The notes below the pieces were generated by a model that worked only from the letters and a program-made list of their open reading frames with translations, was not told the origin of the DNA and searched no databases. A DNA stretch of 35,057 bases from Candidatus Gastranaerophilales bacterium. GTDB lineage: Bacteria > Cyanobacteriota > Vampirovibrionia > Gastranaerophilales > Gastranaerophilaceae. Of the stretch, positions 17,062 to 25,276 are shown piece after piece. How positions within the stretch are numbered: the first letter of the stretch is position 1; the number at the start of each line of letters is the position of its first letter. The stretch covers positions 1-35,057 of the forward strand of contig CALVCJ010000017.1 in assembly GCA_944326015.1 (NCBI GenBank). Direction: 5' to 3'. The position numbers were made by a program, and so were the translations under genes.

Positions 17062-18021
17062 ATGAAAAAGTATTCGATCGGTATTGATCTTGGCGGAACA
17101 AAAATCCTTTCGGCACTTATCGATAGGGAAACTGGAAAAGTTCTGGAACATGTCAAGAAGAAGACCAAAAAAGACAAAGGACCCGGTAATATTGTAAAAA
17201 AGATGGTAGAATCTACACAGGAGCTTCTGGGCGACAATAAGGCTTTACTGTCTGAAATAAGTTCAATCGGTGTTGGTACGGCAGGACAAACAGATAGAGA
17301 GAGCGGTATTTTAGTTGCTGCCCCAAATTTGGATTGTTATAATTTAAACATTAGACAAATTTTGAATGAATATTTTAATATTCCTGTATTTATAGGTAAT
17401 GATGTGGAAGTAGCTGCGCTTGGAGAACAAAAATTCGGAGCCGGCAAAGGTTGTGACGATTTCGTGTGTGTATTTGTGGGAACCGGGGTCGGTTCTGCAA
17501 TAGTAAAAGACGGAAAACTTATATACGGTGCAACAGGTACTGCAGGAGAAATCGGACATATTATAGTGGACTTAAACGGGCGTCAATGCGCCTGCGGAGC
17601 TCATGGATGCCTGGAAGCTTATGCATCGCGCTCTGCAATAGAAAAAAGAATAGAAGGAGCATTGAAAAAGGGGAGAAAATCGTGTATTCTTGATTATCTT
17701 GAGCCAGGAAAAGCTATAACCTCAAGTATGATAGAAAAATCTGTTGAGCGTGAAGATGAATTGGTTATCCAGTGTGTTACGGAAGCTTCTGAATATTTAT
17801 CAGGTGGACTTGCAAGTATTATAAACTTTATAAATCCTAAACTTATTATTCTGGGTGGTGGCTTGATTGAAGCAGTAGATTACTTTTATCAAAAAACAAT
17901 AAAAAAAGCCAGAGCAAAATCTTTACCTGTTCCGGCAGCAAAAATTCAATTCAAAAAAGCTATACTTGGGGATTTTTCCGGGGTAATCGGGGCAGCATTT
18001 CTGGAGGAGCGAGGATTCTAA
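17062..18021 (+). CDS. ROK-family sugar kinase, probable glucokinase (319 aa)
   Basis: Phosphorylates a hexose, most likely glucose, with ATP. The phosphate-binding loop DLGGTK (9-14), catalytic Asp114 in GNDVEVAALGE, and the ROK zinc site (His166 in GEIGHI plus Cys176, Cys178 and Cys183 in CACGAHGC) are all present. No DNA-binding domain precedes it, so it is a kinase and not a ROK repressor. It starts an operon with a GT9 glycosyltransferase (one base away) and is divergent from the GH13 enzyme. A second ROK kinase with the same catalytic layout is at the end of the window. Confidence 0.93.
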   Translation: MKKYSIGIDLGGTKILSALIDRETGKVLEHVKKKTKKDKGPGNIVKKMVESTQELLGDNKALLSEISSIGVGTAGQTDRESGILVAAPNLDCYNLNIRQILNEYFNIPVFIGNDVEVAALGEQKFGAGKGCDDFVCVFVGTGVGSAIVKDGKLIYGATGTAGEIGHIIVDLNGRQCACGAHGCLEAYASRSAIEKRIEGALKKGRKSCILDYLEPGKAITSSMIEKSVEREDELVIQCVTEASEYLSGGLASIINFINPKLIILGGGLIEAVDYFYQKTIKKARAKSLPVPAAKIQFKKAILGDFSGVIGAAFLEERGF

Positions 18022-18022
18022 A

Positions 18023-19084
18023 ATGACTAAAAAGATTATGCTTGTAAGACTATCTTCACTAGGAGATGTAATATTTAATATACCTCTTGCAAATGTTCTT
18101 CAGAAAAACGGGTTTGAAGTTACCTGGCTTGTTTCGGAAAAAGGTATAGATATCGTAAAAAATAACCCTGCCGTAAAAAATGCTATTTTAATTCCTCTAC
18201 AACGATGGAAACGGGAAGGTTTTTCTATAAAAAATGCGATTGAGTTTTTTACACTACTAAAAAAAATAAGAAATGAACATTTTGATATAGCAATAGATAC
18301 CCAGATGATGTTTAAGAGTATGATCTGGATGCGATTTTGCGGTGCTAAAAGAAGAATTTGTTATAAATACGGAAGAGAATTTTCAAGTTTAGGCGGAAAT
18401 GAGATTATAGATGCTGCGCCTAATCCTAATTACAGAACACATGCTATTTTTCAACACATGCGCTATGCAAAATATCTCGGTCTTAAAGGAACAGATAACG
18501 TTAAATTTACGTTGCCGCCGTCAACTCAAGATACAAAGGCAAAGGTTGATATTTTGCTGAAAAACCTTGACAAATCAAAACCTATGGTTGTTATAGCTCC
18601 TGCGACAACCTGGCGTCTTAAACACTGGAACAAAGACAACTGGAAGGCTGTTGTTGATGCAATAAAAGACAAATGTTCGCTTGTTTTTACAGGTACTGAA
18701 GCGGACAAAGATTTAATTTCATATATAGGCGGAAATGATTATATCAACCTTGCGGGACTAAGCAACATTAAAGACTTGATAGAAATTTTTTCGCGTGCGG
18801 CACTTGTAATGGCTCCGGATTCAGGCAGTGCCCACCTTGCAAGAGCAACAGAAATTCCTGCTGTTATTTCAATATTTTGCTGCACTCCGACAACATCTTA
18901 CGGCCCTTTCGGAGATGACAAAAAATACTTTGCAATAAACGGCAGACTCAAGTGTCAGCCCTGCCACACAAGAAAATGTCCGCTTCAGGGAGAAGATGCA
19001 GAACAGTGCGTAAATTTTCCAAAACCTGAAGAAATTATAAATATTGTAAACAACATATTACAAAACTCAAAACATAGTGTATAA
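18023..19084 (+). CDS. Glycosyltransferase family 9 (LPS heptosyltransferase-like, 353 aa)
   Basis: ADP-heptose:LPS heptosyltransferase-type enzyme with two Rossmann-like domains. The start MLVRLSSLGDVIFNIPLAN is the signature of WaaC/WaaF relatives. The donor-binding half has APATTWRLKHWNKDNWKAV, FTGTEADKDLI and the PDSGSAHLARA motif followed by YGPFGD. A Cys-rich CQPCHTRKCPL segment lies near the C-terminus, as in many family members. It would add heptose or a related sugar to the lipopolysaccharide inner core at the inner membrane face, which supports an outer membrane in this organism. It is one base downstream of the ROK kinase, with GGAGG inside the end of that gene as ribosome binding site. 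Confidence 0.92.
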   Translation: MTKKIMLVRLSSLGDVIFNIPLANVLQKNGFEVTWLVSEKGIDIVKNNPAVKNAILIPLQRWKREGFSIKNAIEFFTLLKKIRNEHFDIAIDTQMMFKSMIWMRFCGAKRRICYKYGREFSSLGGNEIIDAAPNPNYRTHAIFQHMRYAKYLGLKGTDNVKFTLPPSTQDTKAKVDILLKNLDKSKPMVVIAPATTWRLKHWNKDNWKAVVDAIKDKCSLVFTGTEADKDLISYIGGNDYINLAGLSNIKDLIEIFSRAALVMAPDSGSAHLARATEIPAVISIFCCTPTTSYGPFGDDKKYFAINGRLKCQPCHTRKCPLQGEDAEQCVNFPKPEEIINIVNNILQNSKHSV

Positions 19085-19085
19085 T
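19080..19085 (+). promoter_or_regulatory. Internal -10 box ahead of the GGDEF/HD-GYP gene
   Basis: TATAAT overlaps the stop codon of the GT9 gene and is followed by six bases and the ATG at 19092. There is no ribosome binding site. It may give a separate leaderless transcript for the signalling gene. Confidence 0.4.
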
Positions 19086-19091
19086 AAGTAT

Positions 19092-20987
19092 ATGAGTTTT
19101 TTCGATAATATAAAAGATATATACAGAAAAGTCTCAGAGGTAGAAAATGCCGTTTACAACGGTAAAAAGGACTACCTTGAAATATACGAACGCAATCTTC
19201 AGCTTGAAAAAGAAATTGAAGAACGTACAAAAGAATTAAATATTGCAAATAAAAGAATGCTTACCCTCCAGCATATCTGGGATATGATGAACGCCTCAAG
19301 GCCTTTGCAAAGCGTTCTTGAGACAATAGTTAACAATATTCAGGGTGAACTCGGGTATCTACACTGCAATATTATAAAAAAATGCGAAGATGAAAAGAAT
19401 ATTTATTTGACAGTTCTTGCACAGTCAAATGACTTTTCAATAAAAAGAGTTGAAAAACTTATAAAAATACCGTTTCAGGCAAGAAAACTGGTTTATGATG
19501 ATGAAAGTGTCTATGCAAAAGCCTCGCGTGATAAAAAAATAATGCTTACCCCTGACATAGGCGGAACCCTCAAATCTGTTGCTCCGGATGTTGCAGATGA
19601 AATAATTGATGAGATAGTTGACGGAAGTCCCAGCAAAGCAATAATTACCGTTCCTTTATACACTAGAAATCAGCATTACGGATGGTTTAATGTTTTTTCT
19701 TCCAGAAAAGAGCTGACTTCAGGAGAAACAGAATTTTTGACTATTTTTGCCCAGCAGATTGAAATGGCAATAACAATTGCAGGTCTTTTTGAAGAAGTAA
19801 AAGCACAGGCCGTAACAGACGGGCTTACAGGACTTTATAACAGAAGATATTTTGAAGAATATTTGAAAAAAGAAGTAACTCGTGCACTCCGTCAGCAGCA
19901 GCCTTTCAGTATAATAGGCCTGGATCTTGACCATTTAAAACAAATTAACGACAAATTCGGCCACGCATACGGTGATTTAGCCATCAAAACCGTTGCGGAT
20001 GTTTTAAAGAAGAATGCCCGTTCAATAGATACGGCAGCGAGAATGGGCGGCGAAGAATTTAATGTTATTTTGCCGGGTGTAGACTCAACAGGCGCAATGA
20101 TAGCCGCAGAAAGAATCAGAAAAGCTCTAGAAGATCAAGAACTTGATACAATCGGACATATTACCGCAAGCATCGGTGTTGCTACATTTTTAGAACATTC
20201 TGATAATATTGAAGATATTCTTGAATTAACCGATCAGGCAATGTACCAGTCAAAGAGAAACGGAAGAAATCAGGTTACTCTTGCAAAACCAATTGAGGAA
20301 ACAAGCTGGCAGGAAATTGCAGTTAATACATTTATGGATATCCTCTCCAAACACAATATCCCGCTTAACAAAAATTTGACAGAAGAACTCAAAACAAAAC
20401 TTCAAAATCAAAAAAATGAAATCCCTCAAGAATCTCTATATACAGTTGCAGATATGCTGACCCAATCTTATAATCCGCTTCATCATGCAGGTGTTATGAA
20501 ATCGAAAGTTCTGCTGGCCGTAAGCCTTGCAAAACGTTTTGATCTTTCCAAAGATGATATTGACAAATTAAGAATTGCAATGCTTTTATATGATATCGGA
20601 AATATTATGCTCCCGCCGGAACTTCTACAAAAAACAACACCTCTTACAGAAGAAGAAAGAAATCACATAAAAGAACATCCGCTCATTGCTTCAAGAGAAA
20701 TTTTACAGCCCATAAGCTATATTCAGGATATTATTCCAATAATAGAACACCACCACGAAAACTGGGACGGAACAGGATACCCTTCAAAAATCTCAAAAGA
20801 AGAAATACCTATGACATCTCAAATTATCTTGATTGTAGATGCATATTTTGCCCTGACAGAACCCAGAACATATAGAGCCGAATTGACCCCGAAACAGGCA
20901 ATAGAAATTATAAAGCAGGATTCAGGCAAAAAATGGAATTCAGCACTTGTACAGGAATTTATTTCACTTATTGACCACGATATATAA
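19092..20987 (+). CDS. GAF-GGDEF-HD-GYP cyclic-di-GMP signalling protein (631 aa)
   Basis: Cytosolic, no membrane segment. Order: short N-terminal coiled coil (about 25-60), GAF-like sensor (about 70-215), GGDEF domain (about 235-395) and HD-GYP-like domain (about 440-625). The diguanylate cyclase motif is intact as GGEEF (319-323), with an inhibitory RxxD site (RSID, 310-313) five residues upstream. In the HD-GYP part, HHENWDGTGYP and HIKEHP are conserved, but the namesake HD is changed to Tyr500-Asp501 (YDIGN), so one metal ligand is lost. It likely makes cyclic-di-GMP, and the second domain may be a weakened phosphodiesterase or a sensor. I choose the ATG at 19092, not the in-frame GTG at 19077, which overlaps the upstream gene; neither has a ribosome binding site. 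thiL follows 2 bases later. Confidence 0.9.
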   Translation: MSFFDNIKDIYRKVSEVENAVYNGKKDYLEIYERNLQLEKEIEERTKELNIANKRMLTLQHIWDMMNASRPLQSVLETIVNNIQGELGYLHCNIIKKCEDEKNIYLTVLAQSNDFSIKRVEKLIKIPFQARKLVYDDESVYAKASRDKKIMLTPDIGGTLKSVAPDVADEIIDEIVDGSPSKAIITVPLYTRNQHYGWFNVFSSRKELTSGETEFLTIFAQQIEMAITIAGLFEEVKAQAVTDGLTGLYNRRYFEEYLKKEVTRALRQQQPFSIIGLDLDHLKQINDKFGHAYGDLAIKTVADVLKKNARSIDTAARMGGEEFNVILPGVDSTGAMIAAERIRKALEDQELDTIGHITASIGVATFLEHSDNIEDILELTDQAMYQSKRNGRNQVTLAKPIEETSWQEIAVNTFMDILSKHNIPLNKNLTEELKTKLQNQKNEIPQESLYTVADMLTQSYNPLHHAGVMKSKVLLAVSLAKRFDLSKDDIDKLRIAMLLYDIGNIMLPPELLQKTTPLTEEERNHIKEHPLIASREILQPISYIQDIIPIIEHHHENWDGTGYPSKISKEEIPMTSQIILIVDAYFALTEPRTYRAELTPKQAIEIIKQDSGKKWNSALVQEFISLIDHDI

Positions 20988-20989
20988 TA

Positions 20990-21892
20990 ATGAACGAAAA
21001 ATCTCTTATAAAATTAATTAAATCAACTCTAAATTCTGGCTATATCGGGGATGACTGTGCATATCTTGAGGATTTAGGCATTGTCGTAACACAGGACAGT
21101 CTTGTGGAAGATGTGCATTTCAAAAGAGATTTAATAACCCCGTTTCAGCTCGGATACAAAACCGTTATGGTAAATATAAGCGATATATGCGCATCGGGTG
21201 CAGAGCCAAAATATATGACGATTTCGCTTTCTTTACCCGACACAGTTGATGAAAACTTTGTGAAAGATTTTTACGAAGGAGCAAAAAAAGCCTCTAAAGA
21301 TGTCAAAATAGCCGGCGGAGATTTAACAGGAAGCGATAAAATTTACATCTCGGCTGCTGCAATAGGTTCTGATGACGGCAGAAAAATCTCATCACGCGCA
21401 AACGCAAAAGCCGGTTATAAACTGATAGTCTCGGGCGAACACGGAAACAGCGCCTACGGTTTGTGTCTGCTGCTGGAAAATAATGTTACACCGACAGAAA
21501 GAATTAATAACAAATTTATAAGCGCTCATCTAATGCCCGCAGCCCAAAGAGAATTCTCAAAGGCAATAGCAGAAAATATAAAAGATGATTACGCTATGAT
21601 GGATACATCTGACGGGCTTGCAGATGCATTAATACAAATTGCGCAGGCAAGCGGGGTTAGACTTGAGATTGATACCTCAAAAATTCCGCATGACCCGGTA
21701 GTTGATATTGATACTGTTTTATACGGCGGAGAAGATTATCAGCTTGTGGCGGCAGTTCCTGAATATATGTTGAAAAATCTGAATGCTTATACGATAATAG
21801 GAGATGTAAATACAGGAAATACAGGCCTTGTTATTGACGGGGAATTTTACACTGATATAGACAGCAAATTATATAAACATTTTAAGGAGTAA
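20990..21892 (+). CDS. thiL: Thiamine-monophosphate kinase
   Basis: Converts thiamine monophosphate to thiamine diphosphate with ATP, the last step of cofactor synthesis. It has the ThiL start GYIGDDCAYL (Asp21-Asp22 metal ligands), TQDSLVEDVHF, the VNISDICASGAEP motif, GGDLTGSD, and the C-terminal MDTSDGLADAL and YGGEDYQL segments. At 300 residues it is slightly short but complete. It starts two bases after the signalling gene without its own ribosome binding site, implying translational coupling, and is followed 4 bases later by ispD. Confidence 0.95.
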   Translation: MNEKSLIKLIKSTLNSGYIGDDCAYLEDLGIVVTQDSLVEDVHFKRDLITPFQLGYKTVMVNISDICASGAEPKYMTISLSLPDTVDENFVKDFYEGAKKASKDVKIAGGDLTGSDKIYISAAAIGSDDGRKISSRANAKAGYKLIVSGEHGNSAYGLCLLLENNVTPTERINNKFISAHLMPAAQREFSKAIAENIKDDYAMMDTSDGLADALIQIAQASGVRLEIDTSKIPHDPVVDIDTVLYGGEDYQLVAAVPEYMLKNLNAYTIIGDVNTGNTGLVIDGEFYTDIDSKLYKHFKE

Positions 21893-21896
21893 AAAA

Positions 21897-22565
21897 ATGA
21901 ATTTCAAAGTAAACGCAATAATTCCCGCCGGTGGAACATCATCGCGTTTCGGAAACAAAAATAAACTCTTAGAAAACATACACGGTAAAGAAGTTATAAA
22001 ATACACGGTTGAAGCATTCGAAAAATCTCAAGCTGATGAAATTATAATCTGCGCCAATTCAGCTATTATGGAAGAATTAAAAGAAATCTTCAAAAACAGC
22101 CCCAGAGTTAAAATTATCGAAGGAGGAGCAACACGCCAGCAGTCAGTATTTAACGGACTTCAAGCCTGTGAATGCGAATATGTTTTAATCCATGACGGCG
22201 CACGCCCGATGATTACAACAGATTTGATAAACCTTGCAATAGAAGAAGTAATAACGAAAAAAGCACTCACAGTTGCAACAAAAACAATTGATACGATAAA
22301 AGAAGTCATTGACGGTAAAATTATAAAAACAATTGACCGTGCAAAACTTTACAATACACAGACACCTCAGGCATTTGAATACAATTTGATAAAAGATGCA
22401 CATCAAAAATTGTACGGGCAGAATTTTACGGATGATGCCGGCATGATTGAATATCTTGGCAAAACTGTTTACATCATAAACGGAAGCTACAAAAATATAA
22501 AAATTACAACACGAAATGATCTTCATATTGCAAAAATATATCTAGGACTACAAAAAGAAAACTGA
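21897..22565 (+). CDS. ispD: 2-C-methyl-D-erythritol 4-phosphate cytidylyltransferase
   Basis: MEP-pathway enzyme that joins CTP and methylerythritol phosphate in isoprenoid synthesis. Visible are the nucleotide-binding IIPAGGTSSRFGNKNK (8-23, with the conserved Arg and Lys), GGATRQQSVFNGL, HDGARPM and the TQTPQAF and TDDAGMIE motifs. Length (222 aa) is normal. AAGGAG precedes the ATG. It ends the plus-strand operon, 10 bases from the convergent nusB gene, with no obvious terminator between. Confidence 0.97.
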   Translation: MNFKVNAIIPAGGTSSRFGNKNKLLENIHGKEVIKYTVEAFEKSQADEIIICANSAIMEELKEIFKNSPRVKIIEGGATRQQSVFNGLQACECEYVLIHDGARPMITTDLINLAIEEVITKKALTVATKTIDTIKEVIDGKIIKTIDRAKLYNTQTPQAFEYNLIKDAHQKLYGQNFTDDAGMIEYLGKTVYIINGSYKNIKITTRNDLHIAKIYLGLQKEN

Positions 22566-22575
22566 TATTTGATAA

Positions 22576-23235
22576 TCAACTTATGCCATTATCTACTATT
22601 ACTTTTGCAAGTATTCCGTTAATAAATGATGCACTGTCATCTGTTGAATATTTTTTCGCAAGTTCAAGTGCCTCATCGACTACAACTTTCATCGGTGCAT
22701 CTTTTATGTATAAAAGTTCTACAATTGCAATTCTTAAAATATCTTTATCCATTTTTACAAGACGTCCGAGATCCCAATTTCTTGCATATTTTTGAATAAT
22801 ATCATCAATCTCTTTATGATTTTTCTGGAAAAATTCAGCAATCTGAATTGCATAATTTTTAACATCATTTTGAGAATCAAGTGTAGTAAATTCGGCAATT
22901 TCGAGTGCAAGCATTGCTTTGTCAGCAATATCAATCATTTCGTTAATTCTTGCTGTCATATCCGATGTCATCGGGATTGGAATCGGAATATTTGCTGCTC
23001 CAATCGGCCGGTTAAGGTTTTCCTCGGCATCTGCTTCATAATTTTCAATCTGATCTCTCATGACAATAAGTGAACCTAGTGCTTTTTTAAGCTCATCGCC
23101 CGCACTGCCGGTCAAAATTCTAACAGATTTCAAAATAATATCCTGTAAGTCTTCTCTTGAATAGTTAGTTATTTTCTTATCAAACTGGGAAAATAGAATA
23201 AATGCCAATTCTCTGGCTGCTCTACGGGCTTGCAT
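22576..23235 (-). CDS. nusB: Transcription antitermination factor NusB (long form, 219 aa)
   Basis: RNA-binding helical protein that works with NusE in rRNA antitermination. The N-terminal RRAARELAFILFSQFD and the C-terminal block WDLGRLVKMDKDILRIAIVELLY...VVVDEALELAKKYS...FINGILAKV are the conserved NusB parts. Between them lies an insert of about 70 residues that makes the protein much longer than the ~140-residue proteobacterial form; long NusB proteins are usual in Cyanobacteria, which supports the proposed lineage. AGAGG stands six bases before the ATG. Confidence 0.95.
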   Translation of the reverse strand: MQARRAARELAFILFSQFDKKITNYSREDLQDIILKSVRILTGSAGDELKKALGSLIVMRDQIENYEADAEENLNRPIGAANIPIPIPMTSDMTARINEMIDIADKAMLALEIAEFTTLDSQNDVKNYAIQIAEFFQKNHKEIDDIIQKYARNWDLGRLVKMDKDILRIAIVELLYIKDAPMKVVVDEALELAKKYSTDDSASFINGILAKVIVDNGIS

Positions 23236-23295
23236 GGGTTACCTCTTTTTCATTACTATAATATATTACAAATTCAATAGTAACATGAAAAACTT

Positions 23296-23532
23296 TTATC
23301 TACAAGCGTTGTCAGTCCCAAGAATATAACTTTCAAATCTATTTAATTTTTCTTTTGTAAAACGGATTTCCTCAAGCAAAACAGAGCACAGGTTATGACT
23401 GTCTTTCTTTTCAAAGTCATAATTTTCTGTTAAAGTCTGCTTTAAAACTTTCGTTAAAGTTTCAAGTCTATCAAAGCTGCATAAAATTGCGGCAAATTCT
23501 TCTTCCAAAGCTTCCTGACAATCTTTTTTCAT
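23296..23532 (-). CDS. Small helical protein of unknown function (78 aa)
   Basis: I recognise no family. The sequence is almost wholly helical and charged, with Glu-Glu-Glu and Leu-rich heptad-like spacing and three cysteines. It has a strong ribosome binding site, CGGAGG, seven to eight bases before the ATG, and a TATAAT with an upstream TG (minus strand 23560-23555), so it looks like a real expressed gene. It lies between nusB and a TPR gene on the same strand. Confidence 0.7.
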   Translation of the reverse strand: MKKDCQEALEEEFAAILCSFDRLETLTKVLKQTLTENYDFEKKDSHNLCSVLLEEIRFTKEKLNRFESYILGTDNACR

Positions 23533-23554
23533 TTAAAACCTCCGTATGGCTGCT

Positions 23555-23560
23555 ATTATA
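23555..23560 (-). promoter_or_regulatory. Extended -10 promoter of the 78-aa gene
   Basis: The minus strand reads TGTTATAATA, an extended -10 element (TG-N-TATAAT) about 22 bases before the ATG and upstream of the GGAGG site. No good -35 is visible. Confidence 0.5.
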
Positions 23561-23614
23561 ACATCGTAAAAATTTTTAAACACCTAGCCGGACGGGTAGT
23601 TAGTAAATTATTGT

Positions 23615-24346
23615 TTATCTGCAAAGAGTCAGATGTCTTGTAAAATGTTTATTTTCTTTAAGCTTATCAAGTCTATTTTTTATAAATTCTGCCTGATTAG
23701 AAAAAGGTTTTTCTGATAAAAATTTCCTGTAATATCTTTGTGCATCCGACTGTTTTCCTAGTTTATCAAGACAAATTCCTATTCCTGCATAGGCCTTGTA
23801 GTAATCTGGATTTAACTTTAAAATACTATGCAAAACTTTTGATGCTTCTTCATATTTGTTAAGTTTCATTAATAATGTGGATTTATGTTCGTAAGCTTTT
23901 ATAAATCCCGAAGAATTTTCAATTAGTTTCTGGTAAATCATCAAAGCAAGATCATATTCTTCACATAACTCATGGGCAATTGCAAGCTGTAAAATAGCTT
24001 CCGGATTATCAGGGTTAATCTGAATTGCACGTATAAGATTTTTTATAGCGCCACAGGGGCTTCCAGCAAGAAGATGACATATTCCTAGTTCAAAAAATAT
24101 TTCATAACTGTCATCTTTTAATTCAAGTGCCATGTATAGAAATTTTATTGCCTTTGAATATTGTTTAAGATGCTTGTAGCAAACAGCAAGCCCAAGATAA
24201 TTTTCAGCATTTTCTCTGTCAATAAGAATGGCATTCAGATAATTTGAGACTGCTTCTTTATATTTGCCGGCTACACGCAATATGTCTGCTTTTTCATAAA
24301 AATTATTTACAGCTGTCTCATTATGTTTTTTTGTTTTTGAACTCAC
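23615..24346 (-). CDS. Tetratricopeptide-repeat protein (243 aa)
   Basis: About six consecutive TPR units fill the protein from residue 12 to about 230. Repeats of the form A-x-x-x-Y-L-x-A-I-x-x-x-P/R-x-N-A-E-x-Y-x-x-L-G are easy to follow (for example AENYLGLAVCYKHLKQYSKA and PEAILQLAIAHELCEEYDLA). There is no signal peptide or membrane helix, so it is a cytosolic scaffold for protein-protein contacts. The start is a GTG with AAGG six bases upstream. Partners are unknown; its neighbours are the small helical gene and, divergently, the exported pair at 24464. Confidence 0.88.
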   Translation of the reverse strand: MSSKTKKHNETAVNNFYEKADILRVAGKYKEAVSNYLNAILIDRENAENYLGLAVCYKHLKQYSKAIKFLYMALELKDDSYEIFFELGICHLLAGSPCGAIKNLIRAIQINPDNPEAILQLAIAHELCEEYDLALMIYQKLIENSSGFIKAYEHKSTLLMKLNKYEEASKVLHSILKLNPDYYKAYAGIGICLDKLGKQSDAQRYYRKFLSEKPFSNQAEFIKNRLDKLKENKHFTRHLTLCR

Positions 24347-24451
24347 TTTTTACCTTCTTTCATAAACTAATAATAATTTTTTTTTTTTACTTACAGAACA
24401 ACCTTTTGGTTGATACTTAATCAATCATTGGATTTATTATTCGGATTGTGC

Positions 24452-24457
24452 TATAAA
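24452..24457 (+). promoter_or_regulatory. -10 box six bases before the exported-protein gene
   Basis: TATAAA, six bases, then the ATG at 24464, with no ribosome binding site. A weak TTGGAT at 24428-24433 could be the -35 at 18 bases. This is the same arrangement as at gmk, ftsY and the GGDEF gene. Confidence 0.4.
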
Positions 24458-24463
24458 ATTGTT

Positions 24464-25276
24464 ATGAAAAAGTTTGTGATATTTTTGATGATATTAACAG
24501 CTCTTCCTGCTTTTTCCGATGAGGTAACTTTAGGGAATGTGGATAAACAGAAAATAGAGCTGCCAAAAGCAGATCTTAAGACAAAACAGTCGCTTGTCGT
24601 CAATGACGAACAGGTACTGCAAGAACTTATTAAACGGCAGAAGGATAAAGATGTTGAGGATATTGAAAACTTATGGAAGGGAACTGTTGAAAACAATCAG
24701 GTTATAGGATTTGCACTGAAAAAACTCGCAACACCTGAGAGTCAAAGAAGGATTCATTCATCGCTGATGGCAAAGACACTGTCAGCTGTTGTCGCCGGAG
24801 CTTCTCTTGCTCCATCCTTAATCGGTGCCGACTATATGGTTCAATCTTCCGCATTTGCAGCAGGACGTCTTGCACAAAATCTTATTAACAGAAAAAATAT
24901 GCCGACAGAAATTCCGCTTACCGATACGGAGTTGATAGAACTAGCCGGTCTTGTTGAAAATTTGCAGGATAAAATAATAACAGCTTATTACAATTATAAA
25001 AGCTCACTTTTACAGTTGAAAGAAACACGCCAGAGACTTCTTTTGTATAATAAAAATTATGCAAAAGCACTTGATGATGAAGATTTGATGGAAATATCGA
25101 TTTCTTCCGCACTTTATGATAATATGCGCGTTGAAGAATTTTACCATATGGAAAATGCAAAAAAATATCATCTTGAACTTCAGCGTCTTGCAGGTAAGAA
25201 AGTTGTGGACAAACTAAATTTATATCAGTTTAACTACAATTCCACACTGGTTGGAGAAAAGGCGGTCAATAAATGA
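24464..25276 (+). CDS. Exported helical protein, first of a tandem paralogous pair (270 aa)
   Basis: The N-terminus MKKFVIFLMILTALPAFSDE is a clear Sec signal peptide with cleavage near AFS-D. I therefore take the ATG at 24464, not the in-frame ATG at 24410, which would bury it. The mature part has a motif IENLWKGTVENNQVIGFALK, a small Ala/Gly-rich segment (about 105-125), and a long helical region around LVENLQDKIITAYYNYKSSL with heptad spacing, ending in LQRLAGKKV. The last part resembles one helical hairpin of TolC-type outer-membrane efflux proteins, but the protein is half the usual length. It shares this whole plan with the next gene, which overlaps it by ATGA. A periplasmic or outer-membrane location is inferred. 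Confidence 0.75.
   Translation: MKKFVIFLMILTALPAFSDEVTLGNVDKQKIELPKADLKTKQSLVVNDEQVLQELIKRQKDKDVEDIENLWKGTVENNQVIGFALKKLATPESQRRIHSSLMAKTLSAVVAGASLAPSLIGADYMVQSSAFAAGRLAQNLINRKNMPTEIPLTDTELIELAGLVENLQDKIITAYYNYKSSLLQLKETRQRLLLYNKNYAKALDDEDLMEISISSALYDNMRVEEFYHMENAKKYHLELQRLAGKKVVDKLNLYQFNYNSTLVGEKAVNK

Noticed and set aside
17062-18021. ROK-type transcriptional repressor
   Set aside because: No N-terminal helix-turn-helix; the kinase catalytic Asp and zinc site start at the expected kinase positions.
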